Below, piece by piece: positions 44,110-56,000 of a DNA stretch of 64,000 bases. The translations under genes were made by a program, and so were the position numbers. The notes beneath the pieces were generated by a model. That model saw nothing but the letters and a program-made list of their open reading frames with translations. It did no database searches and had not been told where the DNA came from. Source of the DNA: Acidimicrobiales bacterium. GTDB lineage: Bacteria > Actinomycetota > Acidimicrobiia > Acidimicrobiales > SHLQ01. Location: positions 26,900 through 90,899 of the forward strand of contig JAHDEJ010000020.1 in assembly GCA_020628865.1 (NCBI GenBank). The letters are read 5' to 3'. How positions within the stretch are numbered: the stretch's first letter is position 1; the number at the start of each line of letters is the position of its first letter.

Positions 44110-47100
44110 GGTGTTGGGATCAGCTGAGGATCGGTCGACGTGTCGATTGCTTCGGCATCATCGCTGCTCGCGTCGGGGGCCGGTTCCTCTTCGCCCTGGT
44201 GCCCATCGGTCGCTTCGTCGGGCGCATCGTCGTCGGGTCGGGGCCGGACTCGGGTGCCGAGAACGATCACACCTGCCGCGCCTGCTGCGGTGAGGAGCAG
44301 CGCGAACCAGTCGACGCCGGTTCGGCCGAAGGTCAACTCGACGTCGTTCTGCGTGGGCACGACGACCATGAAGTTCGGCGCCACCCGGTACGGTCCCTCC
44401 GCGCCGTCCGCAGACCAGTTCGGAAAGTACGACGTGCGCACCAGAACCGGATGGCCGACCTGGTCGACGGTGAAGCTGATGCGATCGGTGTCGGTGACCA
44501 CGGAAGACACGGTGACGGCCGTGTCCACACCTTCGACCGGAAGAAGGTCGGCCATGGTCGGGGCTTCCGCCGGAATCGAACCGGCCAGGCGGGTGCCTTC
44601 GGCCTCGTAGCGGTCCACGAGTGTCTCTGCAGAGATCGACGGCCAGGCGTCCGGCCCGGACGATGCGGGTCGGGCACCGTCGGCGGCGGTGGTGAACCAC
44701 TCGACGCCCACGTCGAGCCATTGGTCCTGGTGGTTGCGGACATCGTCGACCACGACAGGAAGTTCGGCCAGCGGCTCCACAAGCGCGCTCTCCAGCGAGA
44801 AGACGACCCACGGGGATGCGCTCGTCACCTCGGTGAGTTCCGGATGCGCCCGTGCAGCGGAGATCGACTGCGGCGAGAACGCCAGGTAGTAGCGAACGCC
44901 GAGTTCGTGGAGGCGATCGACGCCCCGATCGATGTCGAAGTTCTCGTACGGCAGATCGCGCATGGCGCGCGACGGCCCGCCGACAGAACCGCCATCACCG
45001 ACGGATCGGGACGGGGCCGACAGATCGCTCTGGAGGAGGAAGTGGTAGGGCACGGTCGGCGTGGCCTCGAAGTAGAGGCCCTCCATCGAACCGATGCACC
45101 CGTCGGTCCACATCGGTAGCAGCATCATCGCCATGGTCGTGCCGTAGCGGTTCAGCTCCGGAGCGAACTCCCACATCGCGCGTCCACAGCCGACCTGCTC
45201 CCCCACACCGAGCATCGTTCGCTGCACGTACTGATATTCGAGCCAGCCGCCCTTGCCGACATCGCCGGTGGCGCCATCGTTGCGGGTCTTCGCTTCCAAC
45301 CCCGAGAAGTTCCATGTGGACCAGCCGGGGATGAAGGACACGTCGTCCGAGGTGATGTCCAAGCCGGCGAACGACCATGATCGGCCCGCGTCCGTCTGGT
45401 TGATTCCGCCGAGGGCATTGAGGGCGAGGCCCAGCAGGACGAAGACGGTGAAGAAGGCGCCGACCGGCGCGGCCCAGCGTGCCGTGGTCAGGTCGGGAGC
45501 CGAAAGCAGCGGCGGGTTGGCCGCCATCCGCTTCTGTATCGAACGGAGCGACCGCTCGGCGAAGAAGACGAGCGCCACGATCGACCCGAAGAGGACGGCA
45601 GCCCAGAAGAACGTGTCGCTGATGAAGAACGACGAGAACGTCACGGAACCCTCGCCGTTTCGGAAGCCCTCGAGTCGAACGTCGCGAGCAGGGCTGGCCA
45701 CCAACAGGCCGACCGCAGCCACCGCCGCCACGACATGCCCCCGGCGAACGATGCGAGACAGCTGTCGAGGAAGTTCGGTGAAGACGAACAGGAGCAGCGC
45801 AACGATGGCGAGCACCCGCACCGAGTAGGCGGCGGCGCCCTCGAAATACGACCCCTCACCACCGGGCTCCGGCCAGATCCGGCCATCGCGTACGCCCGGT
45901 ATCGCAAGAGCCACGACCCCGAACACGAGCAGACCGAGACGGGTGATCCGCCCGGCGCGGGCGACCGAACGGATCGCAAGCGCGATACCGAGGCCGGACA
46001 AGAGCGTGACGCACAGGTAGTAGAACGGGAGGATCCGAGCGTTCCAGAGACGGCCGTCCGGGAAGTACACGAAGCCGAAGGCCATGACGGCGGCGGTGCC
46101 GGTGAGCACCCAGCCGAGCATCACGCGGTGCCGAATCGACAGCAGCACGCCGACCACGGCCAGCACCAGAAGCACGGGCAGCGGCGGATAGTCGCTCAGT
46201 ACCTCCGCCGGGTTGAGGCGGCTGCGGGTGATGAGCGGCGAGTGGATGATCTCGATGCGCTCCCACCCCATGTCGTTGAGGTAGTCGGTGCGGGCCCAGA
46301 ACGGGAACACCCAGAACGCCGAGACGAGCGCCGCCAACGTGCCCGAACCGAGCATCCATGGAAGCGCGGCGTAGTGCGGCCGCCAGTCCCCACCGGTGAC
46401 CCGCGCCCGAATGGTGAGCGCGAGGCGCCCGAGCATCAACACCACGACCGCCGCAAGCAGGAAGAACGCCGGCAACAGATGACACAGCCCGGTGAGCGCC
46501 ATGGCGAGCGCCGCCCGCACCTTGTATTCACCGGTGCGGGTGCCCCGGATGATGAGGCCGAGCGCCACGAGCGAAAGGGTGAGGGAGATCGACGCGGCGA
46601 ACTCGCCGGCCAGCGTGGAGGCGATGTTGCCTCCGTAGATGTTGAATGAGCGGTCGAAGGCGAACCCGAGGCTCGCGATGGACAGCAGGGCGGGACCGGG
46701 GGCTCGAAGCCCCGCAAGATGGCCGAGCGCCCATGCGCCCGCGGGAAAGAGCACGACCCCGCTGACCGCCACCAACTTGAAGGCGACGTTGTACGGAATG
46801 CTGATCGCCAGCGCCGCACCGAGCACGGCGATCCCGGTCAGAAGCGGTGCAAAGCGGCGGAGATGGTCGGCGGTCCAGAACCGGGCGACGACGGCAGCCA
46901 GCACCAGAACCACGATCGCAGCGAGAACCGGGTGGAGACCGACATCGAGCACGACGATCGCGAGCGCCGGAATCACCATGTAGAAGTGGAAGGCCGGGAA
47001 CCCGGAATACCAGTCCGGCGTCCACCCCGTGAGGCGCAACCGCGGGAGCAGTTCATCGCGGAGAAAGGCGGGGCCCCAGACATGGGCGCCCATGTCGCCG

Positions 47101-47450
47101 CCGGTCGGCGTGGAATCGGTGAAGATCAGGCCCGGCTGAAGCTGCAGGAAAACGAAGATGCAGCACGCGGTGACGATCGCTCCGGTGAGGAGGTGCTCGC
47201 CCCATCCGGCCTCTGGCTCCGGTTCCCCCTCGGACGCAGTTGCGGGGGCGGGCACCGGCTCGCCGGCGTCAGCGATCGGAGATCCGTCGTGACCGAACGG
47301 TTCGGTCGCGTCCAGGTCGTCGGACGCGATCGGATCGGTTGCGGGAGCGGAGTCGGACTCGGGCATCGAGGTTCCGTCGACCGTTGCGTCCGAACCTTCA
47401 GGGACGTCGGCGCCCTCGTTGAGGCCGGCGTCCCCGGCGTCGTTTCGCAT
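44106..47450 (-). CDS. Large polytopic membrane protein, probable glycosyltransferase
   Basis: The 1114-aa protein starts with an acidic, disordered N-terminus (about 85 residues). About 13-14 transmembrane segments (about 90-620) follow, then a large extracytoplasmic domain and a final transmembrane span near 1050 with an acidic tail. The TPTGGDMGAHVWGPAFLRDELLP and GWTPDWYSGFPAFHFYM region near the first extracellular loop resembles GT-C type 6-pyruvoyl/YfhO-like or DUF6541-type polymerases, with an acidic residue as candidate catalyst. Its translational coupling to the lipid-linked sugar synthase suggests that it uses polyprenyl-phosphate sugars to decorate an envelope polymer. ATG at 47450 was preferred to GTG at 47468. 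Exact family uncertain. Confidence 0.85.
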   Translation of the reverse strand: MRNDAGDAGLNEGADVPEGSDATVDGTSMPESDSAPATDPIASDDLDATEPFGHDGSPIADAGEPVPAPATASEGEPEPEAGWGEHLLTGAIVTACCIFVFLQLQPGLIFTDSTPTGGDMGAHVWGPAFLRDELLPRLRLTGWTPDWYSGFPAFHFYMVIPALAIVVLDVGLHPVLAAIVVLVLAAVVARFWTADHLRRFAPLLTGIAVLGAALAISIPYNVAFKLVAVSGVVLFPAGAWALGHLAGLRAPGPALLSIASLGFAFDRSFNIYGGNIASTLAGEFAASISLTLSLVALGLIIRGTRTGEYKVRAALAMALTGLCHLLPAFFLLAAVVVLMLGRLALTIRARVTGGDWRPHYAALPWMLGSGTLAALVSAFWVFPFWARTDYLNDMGWERIEIIHSPLITRSRLNPAEVLSDYPPLPVLLVLAVVGVLLSIRHRVMLGWVLTGTAAVMAFGFVYFPDGRLWNARILPFYYLCVTLLSGLGIALAIRSVARAGRITRLGLLVFGVVALAIPGVRDGRIWPEPGGEGSYFEGAAAYSVRVLAIVALLLFVFTELPRQLSRIVRRGHVVAAVAAVGLLVASPARDVRLEGFRNGEGSVTFSSFFISDTFFWAAVLFGSIVALVFFAERSLRSIQKRMAANPPLLSAPDLTTARWAAPVGAFFTVFVLLGLALNALGGINQTDAGRSWSFAGLDITSDDVSFIPGWSTWNFSGLEAKTRNDGATGDVGKGGWLEYQYVQRTMLGVGEQVGCGRAMWEFAPELNRYGTTMAMMLLPMWTDGCIGSMEGLYFEATPTVPYHFLLQSDLSAPSRSVGDGGSVGGPSRAMRDLPYENFDIDRGVDRLHELGVRYYLAFSPQSISAARAHPELTEVTSASPWVVFSLESALVEPLAELPVVVDDVRNHQDQWLDVGVEWFTTAADGARPASSGPDAWPSISAETLVDRYEAEGTRLAGSIPAEAPTMADLLPVEGVDTAVTVSSVVTDTDRISFTVDQVGHPVLVRTSYFPNWSADGAEGPYRVAPNFMVVVPTQNDVELTFGRTGVDWFALLLTAAGAAGVIVLGTRVRPRPDDDAPDEATDGHQGEEEPAPDASSDDAEAIDTSTDPQLIPTP

Positions 47451-47533
47451 ACCGACCCATGTTCCCACTCCGGGAGGGTCGGGTGGTGTTCAGGCGTCCG
47501 CAGAATTCGTCGCTGCGGCGCCTGCGTTGTGGA

Positions 47534-47731
47534 TCAGGCCGTGCCCGATGCCTTTGCAAGATCGTCGAGCACGCCGGCGAGGCTCGCACGGCTTCCCTCG
47601 TGTTCCCATTCGCGCACATCGCAGTGGGAGCAGGAGAAGAGCGTTCGCGGCTCCTCCGCAATCTCGAGGGTGAGCGCCACCATGGTCCGCTCGCAACGAA
47701 GACACTTCCGCTCTTGTCCAGTCGCCGTCAT
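47534..47731 (-). CDS. Small zinc-ribbon protein
   Basis: The 65-aa protein has two C-x2-C knuckles (CLRCER and CSHCDVREW) 18 residues apart, making a classical zinc ribbon, and a helical C-terminus (SLAGVLDDLAKASG). It could bind RNA, DNA or a protein partner; similar orphan zinc ribbons are common in actinobacteria. ATG at 47731 is chosen at the point where ribbon-type sequence begins; the frame extends 24 codons further with unlikely sequence. The 143-bp stretch to the CPBP gene holds nothing recognisable. Confidence 0.75.
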   Translation of the reverse strand: MTATGQERKCLRCERTMVALTLEIAEEPRTLFSCSHCDVREWEHEGSRASLAGVLDDLAKASGTA

Positions 47732-47875
47732 CTCATTACCTACTCTCCGTAGTGAACGGAGCCCCATCGGGATCACACGGTGGGGAATGAGCGGTTCCAT
47801 CACGATCGATGATGAATTGAACCGATCGAACCAAGAGCGCGCGGGCCGTTTGCCTGAACGGCTGAATCGGGCGAC

Positions 47876-48688
47876 TCAGCTGCTGGCCAGCAGCGCCGTG
47901 AGCGTGAAGGCGTTGAACGTCATGTGCGCGATGATCGGAGCGCCCAGTCGCCCGGTGCTCCAAGCCAGCCAACCGAGGACGACGCCGACCAATGCCAGCG
48001 CAGGCAACTCGATCCACGACATGTGGACGGCGCCGAAGATCAGGCCCGCGAAGCCGATACCCAGCACCGGCCCCAACCGTTCGACGAGTCGATGCTGCAC
48101 GAGTCCGCGGTAGAAGAGTTCTTCCACCACCGGCGCGCCGACCGCGACGAACAGGTAGATCGCCGCGACCTCGAGCGGGGTGTCGACTCGATCGACCAGC
48201 GACAGCGCCCGACCGGACAGCTCGAGATCACCGAGCAGCAGCGTGATGACGTAGTACAGGACGGGAATCAGCGGCACCTGCAACAGGACGCCGGCCAACA
48301 CGCCGGTCCCGATGTCGGAGAGCTCGAACTCCATCCGCCATCCGGGCGTGGATCGGCCCATCGCCTTCGCAAAGAGCCAGGTGCCTCCCAGAAGACCGAT
48401 CCACGCCGGCGTGAGCGCGAGCATCTGCCACAGCAATGGGATCGTACGATCGGCGGGCTCCAACCCGGAGGAGACCTGACCGACGACGCGGCCGATGTGA
48501 CCGCCGGGTCGGGTCGGAGCGAACGACGTCCAGTCGCCGAGCAGCAGGACGCCGACGAAGCCGAGGACGCCGATGAGCTGCCCCATGATCCATCCGAAGG
48601 TCGCCTCGCCGAGACCCCAGACACCTGTCGTCGGCGCGCTCGACTGCTCCACGTGGATGATCTTCGCAGAGCCGGAGACCCGACCCAA
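47876..48688 (-). CDS. CPBP intramembrane metalloprotease (CAAX-like)
   Basis: The 270-aa protein has about seven to eight transmembrane segments and the Abi/CPBP motifs: motif 1 PVVEELFYRGLVQH (EExxxR), motif 2 GLIFGAVHMSW (F-x3-H) and motif 3 APIIAHMTFNAF (H-x3-N). All catalytic residues are therefore present. Bacterial members process membrane proteins or lipidated peptides, and the substrate is unknown. The first codon is TTG; a GTG at 48652 (HVEQ) is an alternative start. It follows DUF3499 by 24 bp on the same strand. Confidence 0.88.
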   Translation of the reverse strand: MGRVSGSAKIIHVEQSSAPTTGVWGLGEATFGWIMGQLIGVLGFVGVLLLGDWTSFAPTRPGGHIGRVVGQVSSGLEPADRTIPLLWQMLALTPAWIGLLGGTWLFAKAMGRSTPGWRMEFELSDIGTGVLAGVLLQVPLIPVLYYVITLLLGDLELSGRALSLVDRVDTPLEVAAIYLFVAVGAPVVEELFYRGLVQHRLVERLGPVLGIGFAGLIFGAVHMSWIELPALALVGVVLGWLAWSTGRLGAPIIAHMTFNAFTLTALLASS

Positions 48689-48712
48689 ATCGCCCGCAGC
48701 CCGGGCAGACGA

Positions 48713-48937
48713 TCAGCTTGCGTGCAGTGCGTAAATCCCGCGGGGCGGGCGATCGTCACGCAACTCCCAGCCGCTCGGTGCGGTGGAACGGTCGGCGTGC
48801 GTCACGCAAAGATCGTGGGTCATCGGGTGTGCCTCGCCGTGCAGCGGCTCGATCCACACCACCCTCGACTCGTAGTCGTAGGACATCGTGGCAGCGGCCG
48901 AAACGGAACAGGTGGGTCGCGCGCATGTTCGATTCAC
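48713..48937 (-). CDS. DUF3499 family protein
   Basis: The 74-aa GTG-initiated protein matches the actinobacterial DUF3499 family: RTCARPTCSVSAAATMSYDYESRVVWIEPL, HDLCVTHADRSTAPSGWEL. Cys and His residues (C-x4-C at the start and C-x2-H later) form a probable zinc site. Function unknown, although the family is conserved in actinobacteria near cell-wall and division genes. TACCGT 7 nt upstream of the GTG fixes the start as leaderless. Confidence 0.9.
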   Translation of the reverse strand: MNRTCARPTCSVSAAATMSYDYESRVVWIEPLHGEAHPMTHDLCVTHADRSTAPSGWELRDDRPPRGIYALHAS

Positions 48938-48944
48938 GTGGAAA

Positions 48945-48950
48945 ACGGTA
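48945..48950 (-). promoter_or_regulatory. Leaderless -10 (TACCGT) of the DUF3499 gene
   Basis: TACCGT on the minus strand is 7 nt from GTG at 48937. A gene-free 195-bp gap to ftsH also holds an 8-bp inverted repeat (48961-48968 with 48979-48986). Confidence 0.6.
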
Positions 48951-49119
48951 GCGGGCGATCACCGGCGGAGGGTGTACCCCGCCGGTCGACACGGTGACGA
49001 CCGGTTCCCGACATCCCTCAGCGATGCCAACCTCCTGCCGATGGGGAACAGATTGCGCGACGGACGCGTTACAGCTTCCAAGGTCCTCCACTCGACCTCC
49101 CGAACGACACGGAAACAAC

Positions 49120-49125
49120 TAGGGT
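49120..49125 (+). promoter_or_regulatory. Leaderless -10 (TAGGGT) of ftsH
   Basis: TAGGGT is followed by the 7-nt atttttc and then the ftsH ATG at 49133. No Shine-Dalgarno is possible. Confidence 0.65.
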
Positions 49126-49132
49126 ATTTTTC

Positions 49133-51145
<2,013 letters not shown>

Positions 51146-51148
51146 CGC

Positions 51149-51562
51149 ATGCTCCAATTCGCCATCGTCGGCGCCGTTGCGCTGTTGGCGCTCGGCGTCG
51201 GTTGGTACATGCAACAACGCAAGCCGGATGCGCCCAGCGCCCCCGTGCGACACGTCGTGCCGGAACAGCTGGACCGGGCGGACTTCGCCCGTCCGGACGC
51301 GCCTTGGTTGACCGCCGTCTTCACCTCGGCCACCTGCGAGACCTGTGCGAAGGTGTGGTCGGCGACCGAGCTCTTGGAATCGGACGAGGTGGCCACCCAG
51401 AACGTCGAGGTCGGGGCCGACAAGGCACTCCACGACCGCTACAACATCACCGCCGTACCACTGGTCGTCATCGCCGACAGCGACGGTGTCACCCGGGCCT
51501 CGTTCCTCGGCCCGCCGAGCACGGCCGACCTCTGGGCCAAGCTCGCCGAGCTTCGGGCCTAG
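51149..51562 (+). CDS. Membrane-anchored thioredoxin-like protein
   Basis: The 137-aa protein has an N-terminal anchor (FAIVGAVALLALGVGWYM) and a thioredoxin fold with the redox motif TSATCETCAKVW (C-x2-C). The cis-Pro loop is YNITAVPLVVIADSDGV. The domain should face the cell exterior or the membrane surface, depending on topology. Position 3 bp after ftsH suggests cotranscription and a role in redox quality control of membrane proteins, which is inference. Unlike the lipoprotein at 24.5-25.3 kb, both redox positions are ordinary Cys codons. Confidence 0.88.
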   Translation: MLQFAIVGAVALLALGVGWYMQQRKPDAPSAPVRHVVPEQLDRADFARPDAPWLTAVFTSATCETCAKVWSATELLESDEVATQNVEVGADKALHDRYNITAVPLVVIADSDGVTRASFLGPPSTADLWAKLAELRA

Positions 51563-51577
51563 TCGACGAGCGGTCGC

Positions 51578-53044
51578 TCAGCCGAGCGGCAGGAGCGGCG
51601 CCCACGATCGAGAGCTGAGGCCCGTGACCTCGCGGGCGGCGACGAGCGGTGTGCTCGACCGGAGCTGCAACGAGTAACGGCCGGTCGCGAGTTCGGCGAG
51701 CGGGATTCGGGCGGTCCTCGTCGGGCCAACCTCCAGCTCGACGACCCGGGACGAACCGCCAGCGGCGATGGTCGCCTCGACGCGGGCGAAGGTGTCGGGC
51801 GCAGGGTTGTAGAGGTGCAGGGCCGAACGATCGTCTCCCTCGAGGACCTCCACGACCGAGAAGAGTTCAAGCGATTCGAGCGCCTGTCCGGCGGACGCGG
51901 CGAATCCGGTCGTCGGGGCCTCCGGCAGATCGATGAGCTCGGCCAGCGGGTCTGGTTCTTCGAGGGCGGGCCGCTGTTCCATTCCCGCCACCAGGCGGGG
52001 GCCATCGATCGAACGCACGACGAGTGTGAAGTTCTCGATGCCATCGAGGCGCCCGACGCCTTCGAGCTCCACCACCTCGTTCTGGCCGCCGCGCAGGGTC
52101 AACTCGAACGGCTCGACGAAGCGCTCCGCACCAGCCGGCCAGACCTCGACGTCCGCGCGGATGATCGTGTCGCCCGGGTTCACCACGACGAGTCGTGCCG
52201 GTCCGAGCAGCGTGGAGACTCCGGGGAAGGTCCAGGTTTCTGCCGGCGCCGGAGCGCCGCTGACGATGCTGAGACCGGTTGGATCGGCCGAGCCATCGAA
52301 CGATTGGATGGCTTCGGCGATCACCCGGCCGCTCCGGGCCCGAACGAAGCTCGAGACGGTCTCCGCCGCCGCCACGACGTCTGCGACCTCGACCAGGCGT
52401 GATGATTGCGACGGGATGTGCAGCGCGTTCAGGTCTTCGGGTTCACGGATCCCGGCTTCGGTGACGAAGTCGATGTCGACGACCGCATCATCGGGGAACG
52501 GGTTGAAGACGACCAGTTGCAGACGGGCGCCCGGAAGCGTCGAACCGGTGGGAATGACCCAATCGGCCGAACCCTCGGTCTGGCAGGCGCTTCGTGCGAC
52601 ACCGCTCGGCCCGGAGACCACCTTCTCGACAACGACGCCGCCCCCTTCGACCTCGACGGCGATCGACACCAGGGCGGACTCGGGTGCGAGATCCGCCAGA
52701 CGCAGATCGATCGACGATTGCCCCTCGATCTCCCGGACGAGGTCGTCCGGCTCATCGCCGGCGATCGGTTGGAGTCCGCCCCGGAAGACGGAGATGACAG
52801 CCGTCTTCGTGTCGGGTCCGGTGTTGGAGAGAATCACCTGGCCATCGGCCCCACCGCCCTCATCCGCAGTGGCGGCCGCGCAGAACCAGGTGGACGAGCG
52901 GGCATCGGCCGGGGCAACCGCCGGGACCGGCGAAACCGTCTCGGTGGTGACGACCTCGACGGGATCGCGATCCTGGTCGAGGACAAGACCGCCGACGAGG
53001 AGGCCGATCACGACGACGAGTCCGGGGATTCGAAATGCGCTCAT
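51578..53044 (-). CDS. DUF5719 family secreted protein
   Basis: The 488-aa protein has an N-terminal signal-anchor (IPGLVVVIGLLVGGLVLDQ) and then beta-rich repeats (AVISVFRGGLQPI, LQLVVFNPFPDDAVVDIDF, ARLVVVNPGDTIIRADVEVW, SALHLYNPAPDTFARVEATI) resembling Ig-like modules. This matches DUF5719, found in actinobacteria beside a large GT2 membrane glycosyltransferase, exactly as here. Two cysteines (STWFCAAAT and SACQTEG) may form a disulfide. Its start overlaps the glycosyltransferase stop by 4 bp, so the two are coupled. Probably an extracytoplasmic partner in polysaccharide assembly. Confidence 0.88.
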   Translation of the reverse strand: MSAFRIPGLVVVIGLLVGGLVLDQDRDPVEVVTTETVSPVPAVAPADARSSTWFCAAATADEGGGADGQVILSNTGPDTKTAVISVFRGGLQPIAGDEPDDLVREIEGQSSIDLRLADLAPESALVSIAVEVEGGGVVVEKVVSGPSGVARSACQTEGSADWVIPTGSTLPGARLQLVVFNPFPDDAVVDIDFVTEAGIREPEDLNALHIPSQSSRLVEVADVVAAAETVSSFVRARSGRVIAEAIQSFDGSADPTGLSIVSGAPAPAETWTFPGVSTLLGPARLVVVNPGDTIIRADVEVWPAGAERFVEPFELTLRGGQNEVVELEGVGRLDGIENFTLVVRSIDGPRLVAGMEQRPALEEPDPLAELIDLPEAPTTGFAASAGQALESLELFSVVEVLEGDDRSALHLYNPAPDTFARVEATIAAGGSSRVVELEVGPTRTARIPLAELATGRYSLQLRSSTPLVAAREVTGLSSRSWAPLLPLG

Positions 53045-56000
53045 GCTCGCTCCGCCCGCGCTTCGACCAACCGAACCTCACGTCGTTCCCGACCGACGAT
53101 CCAACGGCGCAGGAAGACGAGAACCGCCCAACCGAATGCCTGCACGCCGAGCACCATGCGATGCACTTCGCTCGTGGCATAGCTGAACCGCGCGTCACCG
53201 ACATCGGTGACCGATTCGGTCTCGAAGCCCATGCCGACCGACCCGATGTCGAGGCGTGGCATCGTGGTCCCGCCAACCGTCAGCGTCCAACGTTCCGACG
53301 GTTCCCAGGCGGCGTAGACGTTGCGGGTGGTGCGCACCTGACCGGTCCAGGCATCCGGACCGTCACGGTCGACAACGACCGGAGCCGGATCGTCGAGCCG
53401 GAGGTTCTCGAGCACGGCCGGGGCCACCGCCGCATGCAGCGGCACACGGGCGGTGTTCTCGTACACCACAACCGCCGGGTTCACGACGCCTGTCCGCACG
53501 AGGTCGAGCTGCGAGGCGAAGCCGGCAGCCCGGGAATCGGCCACGGCGACCCGCCGGGACGGCTCGGGCACCGGCGCCTGCTGATCCATCACCACGAGGT
53601 AGCGGACGCCGAATCGGGCGAGCTCGCGGCCGAGCCGGCTCGTTCTGCCGTCCAGCCCCGCCGTGATCGCCTCGGTGAGCACGCGGTCGGCCTCGCCGCC
53701 GCGGGACGGCCACAACGCACGGATGTCGGGCGGGCCGTCGAGGCTGGAGGTCCACGCCAGCCCGTTGGCTGTCGGGGTTGCTGCGGCACCGAGCACGTGG
53801 GCATCGCCGATCCAGAGCACTCGATAGGCGCCGTCTTCAGGCGGGGCGGCGATCGATCCGTATGCGTTCGTCAGGTCGACTCGAGCGAGCTCCCATCGAC
53901 CGCTGAAACTCCCGTCGGCGAGCGGCAGCAGGGCGAGGGCGAACCCGATCACGGCAAACAGTGCGGGAAGCAGCCGACGCGCCTTCGCCCCGGCGAGGTC
54001 GATGTCCAACACCATTGCGGCAAGTCCACCGAGCACGGCCATGGCCATCGCCATCGGTGCGAGCAGCACCTCGTCGACCGGAAGACCGACGGGGAGCCAG
54101 CCCCGTGCCCCCGCCCACGCAAGCGCCACGGCAGCAAGCACGACGCCCCACAGCCGCATGCCCCACGTGAATCGGAGACCGCGGCCGGAGACGATGGGGA
54201 GCAGCGCAGGAGCAAACAACGCCCAGCCGAGCACGGTCGAACCGATCGGCCCGGTCGCCTGGGTGAGCAGCTCGATGAGCGAACGGTCCGATCCGCCGCT
54301 GGTCTGGGCGGTACCGAAGTCGGCCCAGCTGGTCAGGTCCAGGAGGTGCGGAAGATTGAGCAGAGCTGCACCGGCGAGCGCCACCGCGGCGACACCAAGC
54401 AGGGCCGGGACGCCGCGCATGTCTCCGGCGAGGAATGAGCCGAACACCAGACCGACCACGACGACGAGGAACGTGACGCCCACCCAGGGAACGAAGGCAC
54501 CGACGAGCGTGAGGAGTGCAAGCAGGCCGACGACGCTCACCGATCGTCTTCCGGGATGTTTGAACACGACTGAGCCGCTCACCCCGATCAGATGGCGCAA
54601 CACCCATGGCAGTGCGGCGAACAGGAACAGCGCACTCAGGCTTCCGCCCGAGATCGCGTTGTACGGCACGGGTGACGCCGCGTAGAGGAGCGCAGCAGCG
54701 ACAGGAGCCCGGTCCGAGTCCGTCCGAGCGAACAACCGCCACATACCCAGCACGCCGAGCGGCAGTGGCAGCACGATCAACAAGGTGCGCAGGAGTCCCG
54801 CCTGTCCGAAGGTGAGGAGCCCGGCGAGGTCCAGCAGCGGTTGGGCAAACGGCGCGAACCCCTCGGATCCCATGCCGTTGGTCCGCCAGCCACTCCACCA
54901 GTCGGCCGTGAGCGTGCCGAGGTCGTCCGGGAGCAATCGGAACTCGCCCACCGCCGGGATCGATCTCGTGAGCAGGTGACGGGCACCGAACGCCAGCAGG
55001 AGAATCAGAATCGAAGCGCCGGCGGCCCGGACTGCAGAGACCGTTCGTTCGCCGCGTTCGGACGCCTGCTCCCGTGCGGTGATTCGGCGGTCCACGCTCT
55101 CCGAGAGACGAATGGACCCGCTCCGACGCAGCAGCCGAAGTTCGTCATCGCCTCGTGAGCGCACCTCCGCCAATGCGCCTCTGGCGGCAAACAGCGATGG
55201 GAGCCGACGCAGGTTCCAGAACCACGCAGCGGGGATGGATCGGAGCTCGGCGAGGTCGAGGCGCACGAGAGCCACCGCGAACTCGATCGTGTGCAGCACG
55301 ACAAAGCTCAGAACGAGCCGTACGAGGCCGAAACCGGATGGGGCCAGAAGCGCCGACCGCATGTGATGTCGGCGGGAACGGAAGGTCTCGTCGGCTCCAT
55401 CTCGTTCGGCGAACGCCGCCCGGTGGCGAGCGGTGGCCGAAGAGGCAATCACGATCGTCGATCCGGCGATTCGGGCGCGGAGCGAGAGGTCGTGCGCCTC
55501 GCCATGCCAGTCGATCGCCTCGTCGAATCCACCGAGTTCGTTGAAGAAGTTGCGCCCGACGAGGAGGGCCGCCGTCGACACGCCGAAAACCTCGGCGACG
55601 CGGTCCTGCTGACCCTGATCGAGGTCGCCGGGTTTCACCACGGCGAGTGTCTCGCCGAATCGGTCGGCGTCGAAACCGGCTGGCACCAACCGGGTGGTGT
55701 CGTTCCAGCTGACGAGCTTGGGTGCGATGAGCGCCTTCGGATCGGACCGCCGCAGCCACTCGCGCACGAGCGCCGAAATCGTGCCGGGCTCGAACGCCAC
55801 GTCGTCGTGGCAGAGCAACAACAGCGGCTCCTCTGCCTCGGCGGCACCGGCGTTCATTCGTTCGCCGTAGCCGGCGTCGGAACCGACCTCGACGAGATCG
55901 AGATGCTCGATCCGCTCACTCCACCGCTCGAGGAGCGGTCGGTCGCCGGCGCTGTGAACGAAGGTCACGCGGAGATTCGGATAATCCTGCTCCGCCAGCG

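Noticed and set aside
48961-48986. 8-bp inverted repeat upstream of ftsH as an operator or terminator
   Set aside because: Ordinary for GC-rich DNA, with no U-tract, and too far from the ftsH -10 to argue a role.
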